From Phycisphaerae bacterium (GTDB lineage: Bacteria > Planctomycetota > Phycisphaerae > JAAYCJ01): DNA of 49,698 nucleotides. Made by a program: the position numbers and the translations under genes. The DNA is taken from NCBI GenBank assembly GCA_012729815.1, contig JAAYCJ010000242.1, positions 1 to 49,698 on the forward strand, in the 5' to 3' direction. The first letter of the stretch is position 1; every line of letters starts with the position of its first letter. Of this stretch, positions 31,968-40,902 are shown piece after piece. Below the pieces are notes generated by a model. It was given only the letters and a program-made list of their open reading frames with translations. It was not told where the DNA came from and did no database searches.

Positions 31968-32987
31968 TCAATCGGATGAGGTGGCGGCGCGGGCCATGGC
32001 CTCGACGTTTTGCGGCGGGACGTTGGGCAGCAGGGCCTCGTGGCTGGGGCTGACAATCAGGCATGGGCCAAGGAGCTTTTTGACCCGCCGGACCTCGGCT
32101 TCGATCTGGTCGGGCGAGCCGTGGACCAGGAGCTGCTGGGTGTCGATGCCGCCCATGAAGGCGATGCGGCCCTTAAAGTCCCGGGCGAGGGTTTCGGCGT
32201 CCATGTTGGCGGCCAGAGCCTGGAGCGGGTGAAGGCACTCGACGCCGGCGTCGATGAGCCGGTCGATGACCTTGTGGATGGCCCCGCAGGAGTGGAGAAT
32301 GACCTGGTAGCCGTGACGGTGGGCCTGGTCGGTGAACTTGCGGAACCAGGGCATAATGAACCGGTCGAATTGGGTCAGGCCGCAGATCAGGTCGAGCTGG
32401 GTGCCGAAGTCGTTGCCGAAGAAAAAGCCGTCGATCTCGTCGCGGGCGGCCTCGAAGAGCCGCTCGTTGGCTTCGTAGTAGAACCCGCAGACGCGGTCGG
32501 TGACGGCCAGGACCAGTTCGGGGTTGTCGTACATGTTCATCATGTAGCTTTCCATGCCGAACAGGTCCATGACGTTGTGGTAGAAGGGGGTCCAGAAGCC
32601 GCTGGCCCGGTAGACGTCGCCGGCGTTGCGGAGGGCGGCGACGCAGTCGTCGAGGTGGAGGTAGTCGGGATTGGGCCAGGGGAACTGCTCGACGGCGGAA
32701 AGGTCGGTTGCGTCGGCGAAGGGTCCGGGCTCGCCGTGGCGTTTCTTGGAGAGCCCGAGATCGAACATGCCGCGGCCGTCGGGCGACCGGTAGGTGCTGG
32801 CAAACTCGTGCGGGCCGATCCAGCGGAAATCGTCGTCGAGTTTGCGGCGGAGTTGCTCCGGCGTTTGTGTGCCGAAGTAGCGGTGGTACAACGGCCAGGT
32901 CTCGCCGTGGGGGTTGCCGATCCAGAATCCGCAGCGGTCGGCGGCTTGGCCGGAGATAATGGTGCGGATGCGTTGACGATGAGTCAT
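31968..32987 (-). CDS. Uroporphyrinogen decarboxylase-family protein (methyltransferase-like branch)
   Basis: The protein has 339 aa. AAGGAGG stands 6 nt before the ATG. The fold of UroD/MtaA is recognised from MTHRQRIRTIISGQAADRC, WPNPDYLHLDDCVAAL, VILHSCGAIHKVIDRLIDAG and FMGGIDTQQLLVHGSPDQIE. The HSCG segment supplies the His-x-Cys zinc pair of corrinoid-dependent methyltransferases (MtaA/MtbA type) rather than haem synthesis residues. The N-terminus lacks the RQAGR motif of true HemE. Such proteins are very common in Planctomycetota with unknown methyl donors. It heads an operon with the DMT transporter and diverges from the GH10-like gene. Confidence 0.85.
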   Translation of the reverse strand: MTHRQRIRTIISGQAADRCGFWIGNPHGETWPLYHRYFGTQTPEQLRRKLDDDFRWIGPHEFASTYRSPDGRGMFDLGLSKKRHGEPGPFADATDLSAVEQFPWPNPDYLHLDDCVAALRNAGDVYRASGFWTPFYHNVMDLFGMESYMMNMYDNPELVLAVTDRVCGFYYEANERLFEAARDEIDGFFFGNDFGTQLDLICGLTQFDRFIMPWFRKFTDQAHRHGYQVILHSCGAIHKVIDRLIDAGVECLHPLQALAANMDAETLARDFKGRIAFMGGIDTQQLLVHGSPDQIEAEVRRVKKLLGPCLIVSPSHEALLPNVPPQNVEAMARAATSSD

Positions 32988-33183
32988 CGTGGACCTCCTT
33001 TAGTTGGGGCTGCCGTGCATCAGTTGGCTCAAGGGTTTATCGTCATGGCAAGGGGCGGTCAAGGGAAATGTGAACTGACTGGACTCCGGCATCCGTCCGG
33101 CTAGAATGTTGCCCAAGAATGCGGCAAGGGCCGCGACCGACAATCTGCAAAGGACCGCATCGGACGGCAGAAAGGACCACGAC

Positions 33184-34692
33184 ATGCCCGGCTTGATGCT
33201 CAACGAGGACGACAGCCACTTTTATGCGTGCCGACCGCCGGAGAAGATCAACCGCGACGGCGTCTACGAGCTGGTGGACCACTACATCAGTCCGCCGATG
33301 AAGGAACTGATCTTCAACGTCAACGCCATGCGGGCGAATTTCCCGAGCCGCGTCTGGCCCCGGGTCTGGGACGGGTTCGATCCGGGCCAGGGGCTCGATC
33401 AGCCGAAGCTGCGGGCCGTGCCGGCGGAGCATCGGCAGCGCGTCTGGGAGATGTACCGCAATCTTTCCTCGCTGGACATTCCGCGGTGCTGGATCGAGCG
33501 CGTTCGGCATCATGGGCGATCGGCTTGGCTTTCGGTCCGAATGAACGACGTCCACGACGTGGACAACCTCGATCTTCCCGGGCACAGCCCGTTCTGGCGG
33601 GATCATCCGGAATACTGGCGGGTTCCGGATCCGCAGCGATTCACGACGTGGACGGACCGGGCGTTCGATTACGGTCACCAGCCGGTCGGCGAGTACTTCG
33701 TGAGCCTGATCGAAGAGGTGTTCGATCGCTATGACGTCGACGGCTTGGAACTGGACTGGATGCGGTTTCCCCTGCATTTCCGTCCGGGATTCGAGGACGA
33801 GGGGCGGGAGATTCTGATCGACTTTCACCGGCGGGTCCGGGCCCTGGCGGATTCTCACGCGGGGCGGCGCGGCCATCCGATCAGGATCGGCGTGCGGGTG
33901 CCGTCGCGCCCGCAGACCGCATGGGCGATGGGGCTGGACGCGGTCGCCTGGGTCAAGGAGAAGCTGGTCGACCTGGTCGTGATCACGCCGTTCTGGCCAA
34001 CCATCGAGTTCGACATGCCGATCGAGCTGTGGCGGGAGCTGCTGGCGGGCAGCGGCGCGACGCTGGCGGCGGGCTTGGAGATCTGCGTGCGGCCGTCGCC
34101 GAAGGTCTGGCCGAAGCACGACGATCTGGTGCTGAACACAGCGGAGACCGCGCTGGGGGCGGCGGCGTCGCTGCTGGATCGGGGAGCGGACCGGATTTAC
34201 CTGTTCAACTACATGGACAGCGGCACGACGGTGCAGGATCCCGACGACTACCGATCCATCCTGAACCGGGCGGGCGACCCCTCGACGATTGTGGATCAGC
34301 CGCGGCGCCACGTCGTGACGTACAGCGACACGGTGGCGCCCGGAGAACCGGAGGCCCTGGCCCTTCCGTCGCTGTGCCGCGCCGGTCAGCCGTCGCGTTT
34401 CCGCCTTCACATCGGCCCCAAGCCCGAACGCGGCACGGCCCGCGTTTTTGTCGGATGCGGCGAGAACGGCAACCAGGACACTTCGCCGCTTGAGGTCCAT
34501 GTCAATGGAACTCGGTGTACGCCTGGGGAGTATCCCTTGCCCAGACCGATCCATCCTGTGGTTCGCCAGGTTCGCGGGTTCGCGATTCCGGAAGGTATCC
34601 TGCACCGAGGCTACAACTGCGTGGAGGTTTCGAGCGCCAGTCCCGATCCGCACGAGGTCTTCTGGATCGAGATCAGGATCGAGCCGGCGTAG
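33184..34692 (+). CDS. GH10-like (glycosyl hydrolase-like) protein
   Basis: The protein has 502 aa. ATG 33184 has AAAGGA 9 nt upstream. The TIM-barrel segment reads LIFNVNAMRANFPSRVWP, WLSVRMNDVHDVDNL, YDVDGLELDWMRFPLHF, HPIRIGVRVPSRPQTA, DLVVITPFWPTI, and YLFNYMDSGTTV, the pattern of the GHL10-type hypothetical glycosidases; the GLELDWMRFP Asp/Glu residues are catalytic candidates. A C-terminal beta-sandwich follows (FRLHIGPKPERGTARVFVG...). No signal peptide. A possible -10 (TAGAAT, 33102-33107) lies upstream. The divergent UroD-family gene starts 196 bp away. Confidence 0.75.
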   Translation: MPGLMLNEDDSHFYACRPPEKINRDGVYELVDHYISPPMKELIFNVNAMRANFPSRVWPRVWDGFDPGQGLDQPKLRAVPAEHRQRVWEMYRNLSSLDIPRCWIERVRHHGRSAWLSVRMNDVHDVDNLDLPGHSPFWRDHPEYWRVPDPQRFTTWTDRAFDYGHQPVGEYFVSLIEEVFDRYDVDGLELDWMRFPLHFRPGFEDEGREILIDFHRRVRALADSHAGRRGHPIRIGVRVPSRPQTAWAMGLDAVAWVKEKLVDLVVITPFWPTIEFDMPIELWRELLAGSGATLAAGLEICVRPSPKVWPKHDDLVLNTAETALGAAASLLDRGADRIYLFNYMDSGTTVQDPDDYRSILNRAGDPSTIVDQPRRHVVTYSDTVAPGEPEALALPSLCRAGQPSRFRLHIGPKPERGTARVFVGCGENGNQDTSPLEVHVNGTRCTPGEYPLPRPIHPVVRQVRGFAIPEGILHRGYNCVEVSSASPDPHEVFWIEIRIEPA

Positions 34693-34714
34693 GGCTGGCG
34701 GCCGATTCGGCTGC

Positions 34715-34879
34715 CTATTGGGGGGACGGTGGTCTGTCGCGTTGCGGGTCGGCGAGGGCGGCCAGTTGGACGAAGAGCTTCTGGCGGGCGGTCAGTCGCG
34801 GGTCGTTGTGGGCCACGGGCTTGCCGTCGATTCGGTAGGCTTCAAGCCAATCGGCGTTGTCGGTTCGGCGGTCGGTCAT
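34715..34879 (-). CDS. Micro-protein 2 of a small bicistronic unit
   Basis: A 54-aa product: MTDRRTDNADWLEAYRIDGK at the start, then NDPRLTARQKLFVQLAALAD. It looks like real protein (amphipathic helix, balanced composition). SD is weak (AGAGA). It follows the other micro-protein gene after 14 bp. I know no family for it. Confidence 0.5.
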   Translation of the reverse strand: MTDRRTDNADWLEAYRIDGKPVAHNDPRLTARQKLFVQLAALADPQRDRPPSPQ

Positions 34880-34893
34880 GATGGATCTCTGGA

Positions 34894-35067
34894 TCAGGAG
34901 GCCAGGGCCCAGAGGTGGCTGGTGTCGGCGTTGGCCCGCAAGGCGTTGAGGACCTTCTGGTACTCGTTGGGGCCCTGGGGGCGGAGTTGCGGTCGCGTGG
35001 CGTCGGTGTTCTCGGTGTTGCGTCCGGTCGAGAGCCAAGGCTGCGTGTGCTGTCGTGTCTTGAACAT
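34894..35067 (-). CDS. Micro-protein 1 of a small bicistronic unit
   Basis: A 57-aa product that starts MFKTRQHTQPWLSTGRN and ends NEYQKVLNALRANADTSHLW plus ALAS. GGGGAG lies 8 nt before the ATG. The C-terminal half is a plausible helix. Function unknown. Confidence 0.55.
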   Translation of the reverse strand: MFKTRQHTQPWLSTGRNTENTDATRPQLRPQGPNEYQKVLNALRANADTSHLWALAS

Positions 35068-35428
35068 TCGTGATCTCCCCTTTGTGGTTGCGACAGACAA
35101 GGAATGCAAACCGCGTGCCGAAGGAGGAAGGATTCTTTTTGGGTTTAGGAGGCGGTTGCGCGGCGGGAGCGGTGGGGGATTTGCCCCGATTGGGTCATTA
35201 GTGGGGGAAATTCCGCAGCGGTGATGGGTTATCGGTCGTGGCGTCGGATGGGAGATTGGCCCGATGGGTGGTGGGAGTTTTGCTCACCCGGGATTCAGGT
35301 GCGTCACTGATTGCGGTTGAGGCTGCGCGGCTGTAGCTTGATTGGCACAGCCGGGCAGGGCGTTGAGGTGCTTATCGTTACGGCGGGAGAACAGCCGCCA
35401 GTTGTGGATCGGACGAAAGGGGGCGCCG
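35068..35428. other. Intergenic region between micro-protein and PRC-barrel genes
   Basis: 361 bp with divergent genes on either side. A TTGGCAC word at 35342 resembles a sigma54 -24 box but the -12 box is missing at the right spacing. No gene or clear promoter is visible. Confidence 0.4.
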
Positions 35429-35788
35429 ATGGCGATCGGGAGAATCTACAAGGGGTCGAGCCTGCTGGACGTGAACGTCTACAACCGCCAGGACGAGAAT
35501 CTGGGAACGATCACCGAGGTGATGGTGGACGTGGATGTCGGCTGCATCGCCTACGCGGTGCTGTCGCACGGCGGGTTTCTGGGGATCGGCGAGCAGTTGT
35601 TCGCGGTTCCGTGGGCGGCTTTGGAGTTGGACGATCAGCGTGAGGCGTACGTACTGGACGTGACGCCGGCGCAACTGGAGCAGGCGCCGGGGTTCCAGCG
35701 TGACGAGTGGCCGGACATGACGGATGAGGCATGGGGCCGGCGGGTACATGAATTCTACCATATCGAGCCGTATTGGCAGCACGTCTGA
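35429..35788 (+). CDS. PRC-barrel domain protein B
   Basis: The protein has 119 aa; ATG 35429 is preceded by AAAGGGGG at 6 nt. It aligns without gaps to the protein at 30628-30987 (72 of 119 residues identical by my count), including GCIAYAVLSHGGFLGIG. The differences cluster in the N-terminal strand and the loop after PW. It is the first gene of the long + strand island; the lipoprotein gene follows after 226 bp with its own SD. Confidence 0.9.
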   Translation: MAIGRIYKGSSLLDVNVYNRQDENLGTITEVMVDVDVGCIAYAVLSHGGFLGIGEQLFAVPWAALELDDQREAYVLDVTPAQLEQAPGFQRDEWPDMTDEAWGRRVHEFYHIEPYWQHV

Positions 35789-36014
35789 GCTATATGAATG
35801 GAAGGTGATCGACGCCGATCCTTGTTCGCTGACGAGAGCCGATGCGAAGGGGAAGCCTCGGCCGGAGGCTGGAGATGGATCGGCGTTGCGACCAGAGATA
35901 CAGCAGGGGATGTGGCGAGAGGCGGGCGTCCCGCAGAGGGCGGTGGGATGCCCGCCCGACTCTTGGCCGCTGGGTGCGGGGTTGGAGTCGCCTGGGAGGA
36001 ACGGGAGGATCGTC

Positions 36015-37433
36015 ATGACTGGCACACTGAGACAATGGTGGTGGGCGGGATTGATCATGGCGGCGGTGGTCGCGGCGTGGGGTTGCGAGCATTCGCCGTG
36101 GCGGTGGGAGCAGCGGGACAAGGTTTCGTACCTGCGCGGGCCGTACAACTATGACTTCTGGAACCGGCACAATGAGTCGTACCGGTTCGGCTCGACAATT
36201 CACTTTGCCCATGGGATTCAGCACGACATCCTTGAGACCACGCCGCTGGCCGAGCACGTGAAGTGGGACGAGTGGACCAACGGCCGGTACGTGGACAAGT
36301 CGTATGACAAGATGCGGCTCGAGCCGCACATGATGTACTGGGGGCCGTACGTTTTCCAGGGAGCGTGGAAGCTGTACTGGTCAATTGACTGGACGCACAT
36401 GCACCACGAGCAGACGTATGACGTGCTCAGCTCGCCGCAGATCGCCTGGCCGGACAAGGACCCCTGGACGGTGCGGTCGGTGGGCTACTACCTGGAGATG
36501 TCCGAATGGGCGCGGAGCCCGGCCCCGCTGGACCTGACGATGCGGCGGGCGGGCACCATGATGAAGCCGTACTTCACGTACTTTCGCAACTACTATCCCA
36601 AGTCATCCAATTACTTCTTCGTGGCTCACTGGTGGCACCCGGTGATCTACGAGGCGATGATGATCGCGGGCAACGACGACGAGCAGAGCGTCTCGGTTCA
36701 GCAGGCCCAGAACCTGCTGCCGGTGGCGCTGGAGGACCGGCCGCTGCGAATGCTGCTGTCGCGTGAGATGATGCCGCGGTATTCGCGCATGTCGCCGGCC
36801 TCGGCCAACATCTTCGACAACCTGCACATGCTGCACGGGATCGCCTACGACATCCTGGCCTACGAGGGCTGGACGATGGACCAGAAGCGTGCGGAGCTCT
36901 ACCGGGTGCTGAAGGCGATGAGCTACCAGGAGGGTGACGAGCAGTACGTCCGGACGTTCCCGCTGCCGCACCCGGAGATGGACCCGCGGGTCTACTACGA
37001 GTGGATGAAGCCGGTGGAGGGCTCGATGAACGAGATCATGTTCACCATGCTCCAGGAGATGTGGCCGATGATGAGCCCGGATGGGAGCGGCGAACTGCCG
37101 CCGGAGGTGGTCGACCAGTTCTGGAAGAAGATGACCCCGGGCCTGCAGGAGGGCGAGGTCGAAGGGTCGCTGCACGATGCGATTATGGCGGTGGCCCCGA
37201 ACATCAAGATGATGCCGGAGGCCAGCGAACCGGGCGTTCCGGCGCAGAAGATGATTGACGCGATGGTGGAGGCATGGACGAGCCGGTTGCCGGAGATTCC
37301 GGAGGTCGAGCCGTACCCGATGGCCGAAGACCCGGTTTTGCCGCCGCTGGAGAAACCAGCCGACGGGGTGATCGCGCCGTTGGACCCCAACGACGTGCAA
37401 CAGGCGAAGCGCGGATGGTGCCTGACGTGGTAG
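36015..37433 (+). CDS. Lipoprotein of unknown family, Met/Trp/Tyr-rich with conserved His
   Basis: The protein has 472 aa; GGGAGG stands 6 nt before ATG 36015, and the open frame upstream is spurious. The N-terminus (WWWAGLIMAAVVAAWGC) is a lipoprotein signal with Cys24 as the likely lipidated residue; AWGC is a loose lipobox. The mature part repeats similar His-containing helices, HFAHGIQHDILETTP and NLHMLHGIAYDILAYEGW, in a four-helix-like arrangement, and is unusually rich in Met, Trp and Tyr, as seen in periplasmic metal- or haem-binding proteins. I do not recognise the family. The barrel candidate starts 22 bp downstream and the CopB-like ATPase soon after, so a role in envelope metal handling is a reasonable guess, not more. 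Confidence 0.75.
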   Translation: MTGTLRQWWWAGLIMAAVVAAWGCEHSPWRWEQRDKVSYLRGPYNYDFWNRHNESYRFGSTIHFAHGIQHDILETTPLAEHVKWDEWTNGRYVDKSYDKMRLEPHMMYWGPYVFQGAWKLYWSIDWTHMHHEQTYDVLSSPQIAWPDKDPWTVRSVGYYLEMSEWARSPAPLDLTMRRAGTMMKPYFTYFRNYYPKSSNYFFVAHWWHPVIYEAMMIAGNDDEQSVSVQQAQNLLPVALEDRPLRMLLSREMMPRYSRMSPASANIFDNLHMLHGIAYDILAYEGWTMDQKRAELYRVLKAMSYQEGDEQYVRTFPLPHPEMDPRVYYEWMKPVEGSMNEIMFTMLQEMWPMMSPDGSGELPPEVVDQFWKKMTPGLQEGEVEGSLHDAIMAVAPNIKMMPEASEPGVPAQKMIDAMVEAWTSRLPEIPEVEPYPMAEDPVLPPLEKPADGVIAPLDPNDVQQAKRGWCLTW

Positions 37434-37454
37434 ACGTGCGGAGGAGGAAGAACG

Positions 37455-38267
37455 ATGAACGCGACGATGGCCCGAATGTTGGGCTGTGCGGTGCTGATTG
37501 CGGGGCTGATCGGTATTGGGGACATGGCGCAGGCGGCGGACCACAAGAATCTCGAGGAGAACCTGCCGCTGACGGTCGAGGACGCCTACCCGATCGGCTA
37601 TCTCGGCCGGGAGTTTCAGCTCATCACCCGTTACGAGCGCGGCGAGAAGGGCGAGGACCGGTACCTGGTCGAGCCGGTGCTGGAGTTCGGGTTCCCGAGG
37701 AACGGGGAACTGTCGATTTCGGGACCATTCTTGTGGGGCGAGGGCGAACCGGACGGCTGCGACGATGTGACGCTCGAGCAGTTGTACCTGCTGAACCAAG
37801 AGACGCGGGTGCTGCCGGCGTTCGCGGTGATCGGCAAGGTGCATGCCCCGACGGGACCAGAGAGCGAAGGGGTGGACTGGACGCTGAAGATGGCGGCGAC
37901 CAAGACGCTGAGCCGGTCGTGGTATCTGCATCAGCTCCACGCGAATTTCGCCTGGACGTTCAACGAGAAGGAGCGGCCGGGCGAGCGGGACGGGTTCTAC
38001 GAAGCCGTGCTGGGCTACAGCGCCCGGATCAACAACGAGACGATGTTCCTGGCCGACTTCGTGCGCGACGAGGACATCGAGAGGGGGATCGAGAGCAATA
38101 TTTTCGAAGCCGGCGTGCGGTACATGCTCACGCCGTACGCGGTGCTCTCGGGCGGTGTGGGCTTCGGGGTGGGCGACGACTCGCCGGACATCCGGGCCAC
38201 GCTGGGCATCCAGATCTCGCTGTTCGGCAAGTACGCGATGTGGCGTCCCGCGCCGAGGAAGGACTAG
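37455..38267 (+). CDS. Outer-membrane beta-barrel-like protein
   Basis: The protein has 270 aa with a signal peptide (MLGCAVLIAGLIGIGDMAQA). The mature part consists of alternating hydrophobic strands, such as REFQLITRYERGEKGEDRYL, HQLHANFAWTFNEKERPG, and AVLSGGVGFGVGDD, ending with an aromatic-containing last strand region (GIQISLFGKYAMW). The spacing resembles small barrels annotated as MetA-pathway/transporter-like outer-membrane proteins. GGAGGAGG lies 7 nt before the ATG. It forms a pair with the lipoprotein and probably works with it in the outer envelope. Confidence 0.72.
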   Translation: MNATMARMLGCAVLIAGLIGIGDMAQAADHKNLEENLPLTVEDAYPIGYLGREFQLITRYERGEKGEDRYLVEPVLEFGFPRNGELSISGPFLWGEGEPDGCDDVTLEQLYLLNQETRVLPAFAVIGKVHAPTGPESEGVDWTLKMAATKTLSRSWYLHQLHANFAWTFNEKERPGERDGFYEAVLGYSARINNETMFLADFVRDEDIERGIESNIFEAGVRYMLTPYAVLSGGVGFGVGDDSPDIRATLGIQISLFGKYAMWRPAPRKD

Positions 38268-38335
38268 ACCTGTGCCAGGCGACTTAGGAATACCGTTCCA
38301 AGCCCGAAGGCATAGGTGAATGGGGAGGCAAACCG

Positions 38336-40435
38336 GTGACGGCCAATCAGGACCACCAACACGAGCACGGCCATCACGGGCACGATCAGCCCGAATCGCG
38401 GGCGGCGCGAGGATCCCAGGAGCAGGCGATGGTCCAGCGGGGGGCGCACGCGGGGCACGAGTCCCATCACGCCCACATGGTGGCCGATTTTCGCCGGCGG
38501 TTCTGGGTCTCGCTGGTCCTGACCGTGCCCGTGCTGATCCTGGACCCGATGATCCAGGAACTCCTGGGTCTGCGGGAGACGCTCCACTTTCCCGGTGACA
38601 GTTACCTCCAGTGGGTCCTGGCGACGATCATCTTTATCTACGGCGGACGGCCATTCCTCGAGGGGCTGCGGGATGAACTGGGCGATCGGAGCCCGGGCAT
38701 GATGACGCTGATCGGCCTGGCGATCAGCGTCGCCTACCTCTACAGTTCGGCGGTGGTCTTCGGCCTGACCGGCAAGACCTTGTTCTGGGAACTGGCCACG
38801 CTGATCGACGTGATGCTTCTGGGGCACTGGATCGAGATGAAGTCGGTCATGGGGGCCTCGAAGGCTCTCGAGTCGCTGGTGCAACTGATGCCGTCGGAAG
38901 CCCACCGGGTCACCGAGTCGGGCGGCACGGTGGACGTGCCGATCGCTGAACTGAAGCCCGGCGACCGCGTGGTGGTCAAGCCGGGCGAGAAGGTCCCGAT
39001 CGACGGGCAGATCGTTGAGGGCCGCACGAGCATCAACGAAGCCATGCTGACCGGCGAGAGCCGCCCGATCGAGAAGGCCGAGGGCGACCAGGCCATCGGC
39101 GGGTCGGTCAACGGCGAAGCCGCCTTCACCATGGAGGTTCAGAAGACCGGTGATCAGACGTACCTGGCCCAGGTGATCGAGATGGTTCGCAAGGCCCAGG
39201 AGTCCCGCTCGCGCACCCAGGATATCGCCAACCGAGCGGCGCTGTGGCTGACGATTATCGCCTTGAGCGTCGGTGGGGCGACACTGGTGGTCTGGCTGGC
39301 GTTGGGGGCGGCGTTTGAGTTTTCGCTGGAGCGGATGGTGACGGTGATGGTGATCACGTGTCCGCATGCCTTGGGCCTGGCTGTGCCGCTGGTGGTGGCA
39401 GTCTCGACGGCCATCTCCGCCGGCAGCGGGCTGCTGATCCGCGACCGCAGCGCCTTTGAGCGGGCCCGCGACGTGGACGCCATCCTGTTCGACAAGACCG
39501 GCACGCTGACCGAAGGGCGGTTTGGCGTCTCCGACGTGATTCCGCTGGCGGATCAGGACGAGCGGGAGCTTCTGCGGCTGGCGGCCGGCCTGGAGAGTCA
39601 GTCGGAACATCCGATCGCCCAAGGCATCGTTGACGGGGCCAGGGAGCGGAACGTTGAGTTCCCAGCGCCGCGGGAATTCAGAGCCATTCCCGGCCGTGGC
39701 GCTCGGGCGATTGTGGACAATCGGGACGTCAAGGTGGTCAGCCCCGGATATCTGAAGGACAACGATCTGACCGCTGACGATGCGAAGGTTGGAGCGATGG
39801 CGGCGGAGGGCAAGACGGTAGTCTACGTGCTGGTCGAGGACCGGGTGGTCGGGGCGATCGGCCTGGCCGACATCATTCGGCCCGAGTCGCGCGAGGCCCT
39901 CGGGCGGCTCAAGGCGATGGGCATTCAGACGATGATGGTCACCGGCGACGCGGAGGCGGTCGCCAGGTGGGTGGCCCGGGAACTGGGCTTGGACGACTAT
40001 TTCGCGGAGGTGTTGCCGGACAAGAAAGCTGAGAAGGTCCGCGAGGTCCAGCAGCGCGGGCTGGTGGTGGCGATGGTCGGCGACGGCGTCAACGACGCTC
40101 CGGCCCTGACCGCCTCCGACGTGGGCATTGCGATCGGGGCGGGAACCGACGTGGCCATCCAGTCGGCCGACATCGTTCTGGTTCGCAGCGACCCGCGAGA
40201 CGCGACGGCGATGATGAAACTGGCGCGGGCGACCTATCGGAAGATGGTCCAGAACCTCTTGTGGGCCACCGGCTACAACGTGGTCGCCATTCCGCTGGCG
40301 GCCGGCGTTCTGTACTCGCTGGGCATTGTGTTGAGTCCGGCGGCCGGGGCGGCCCTGATGGCCCTCTCGACGGTGATCGTGGCGATCAACGCGCGGTTCC
40401 TTCACGTCGAACGGGAAGGCGAACGGGCTGCATGA
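38336..40435 (+). CDS. copB: P1B-type heavy-metal ATPase, CPH class (CopB-like)
   Basis: The protein has 699 aa from a GTG start with GGGGAGG 7 nt upstream. The N-terminus is a His-rich tail (HEHGHHGHDQPES and more) instead of an HMA domain. The signatures are all present: LTGES in the actuator domain (near residue 240), CPH in the metal-binding helix (near 341), DKTGTLTEG with the phosphorylated Asp (385), SEHPIA in the nucleotide domain and GDGVNDAPAL (near 583). CPH in place of CPC, with a His-rich N-terminus, marks the CopB subclass that exports Cu (Cu2+ or Ag+). About eight transmembrane segments. The 68-bp gap to the barrel gene suggests it is in the same transcript, though it could have its own promoter. 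Confidence 0.92.
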   Translation: MTANQDHQHEHGHHGHDQPESRAARGSQEQAMVQRGAHAGHESHHAHMVADFRRRFWVSLVLTVPVLILDPMIQELLGLRETLHFPGDSYLQWVLATIIFIYGGRPFLEGLRDELGDRSPGMMTLIGLAISVAYLYSSAVVFGLTGKTLFWELATLIDVMLLGHWIEMKSVMGASKALESLVQLMPSEAHRVTESGGTVDVPIAELKPGDRVVVKPGEKVPIDGQIVEGRTSINEAMLTGESRPIEKAEGDQAIGGSVNGEAAFTMEVQKTGDQTYLAQVIEMVRKAQESRSRTQDIANRAALWLTIIALSVGGATLVVWLALGAAFEFSLERMVTVMVITCPHALGLAVPLVVAVSTAISAGSGLLIRDRSAFERARDVDAILFDKTGTLTEGRFGVSDVIPLADQDERELLRLAAGLESQSEHPIAQGIVDGARERNVEFPAPREFRAIPGRGARAIVDNRDVKVVSPGYLKDNDLTADDAKVGAMAAEGKTVVYVLVEDRVVGAIGLADIIRPESREALGRLKAMGIQTMMVTGDAEAVARWVARELGLDDYFAEVLPDKKAEKVREVQQRGLVVAMVGDGVNDAPALTASDVGIAIGAGTDVAIQSADIVLVRSDPRDATAMMKLARATYRKMVQNLLWATGYNVVAIPLAAGVLYSLGIVLSPAAGAALMALSTVIVAINARFLHVEREGERAA

Positions 40436-40467
40436 CAGGCCGATGGGCTGGCGAAACCAATTGGGGC

Positions 40468-40496
40468 TTGGATGGGGGCTGACGGTCGAGTATAAT
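40468..40496 (+). promoter_or_regulatory. Predicted promoter of the ElaB-YqjE-DUF2892-MscS operon
   Basis: TATAAT (40491-40496) with TTGGAT (40468-40473) at 17-bp spacing, about 70 nt upstream of the first gene. The -10 is perfect; the -35 matches only TTG. Confidence 0.45.
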
Positions 40497-40568
40497 TCAG
40501 CACAGACCACGGGGGTCTTCCAAGCAGTGCATATCGAACCGAAGTGACAGGTTGAAAGGGGGTCAGAG

Positions 40569-40898
40569 ATGATTCAGGATGCCGTCAAGTCGAAAGAGCT
40601 GCAGGCCATCAAGGATGACATTGATTCGCTGCGGTCGGATCTGCGGTCGTTGATGAAGACGGCCAAGGGCGAGGGCCGCGGGCGTCTCGAGGACATTCGC
40701 GACCGTCTGATGGAGGCGTCACGGGACCTGGAGGCCCGCGCCGAGGAGCAGTTGCGCCAGGCGATGGGCGTGGCCCGCGAGCGGGGCGAGGAGGCGGTCG
40801 AGCGGAGCCGCGAGGAGATCAGCAAACGCCCGCTGACGATGGTGCTGTCCTCGATGGCGATCGGGTTGGTGCTCGGGGCGCTGCTGCGACGGAGTTGA
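40569..40898 (+). CDS. ElaB/YqjD-like (DUF883) membrane-anchored ribosome-associated protein
   Basis: The protein has 109 aa. A long amphipathic helix with heptads (SDLRSLMKTAKGEGRGRLED through RERGEEAVERSREEI) precedes a single C-terminal transmembrane helix (MVLSSMAIGLVLGALLRR) ending in the RRS tail. This is the exact layout of the ElaB/YqjD/YgaM family, which sits on the inner membrane and binds ribosomes in stationary phase in E. coli. AAAGGGGG stands 7 nt before the ATG. It starts a four-gene operon; the YqjE-like gene starts 4 bp after its stop, as in the E. coli yqjCDEK cluster. Confidence 0.88.
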   Translation: MIQDAVKSKELQAIKDDIDSLRSDLRSLMKTAKGEGRGRLEDIRDRLMEASRDLEARAEEQLRQAMGVARERGEEAVERSREEISKRPLTMVLSSMAIGLVLGALLRRS

Positions 40899-40902
40899 GA
40901 CG

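Noticed and set aside
31968-32987. HemE (uroporphyrinogen decarboxylase proper)
   Set aside because: The N-terminal RQAGR motif is lacking and an HSC zinc pair points to the methyltransferase branch.
35342-35360. Sigma54-like TTGGCAC box upstream of PRC-barrel B
   Set aside because: The -12 GC is one base off and the TT before it is missing.
38264-40510. Long minus-strand frame opposite the P-type ATPase (748 codons)
   Set aside because: His/Arg/Gln-rich antisense translation; the plus frame has all ATPase signatures.
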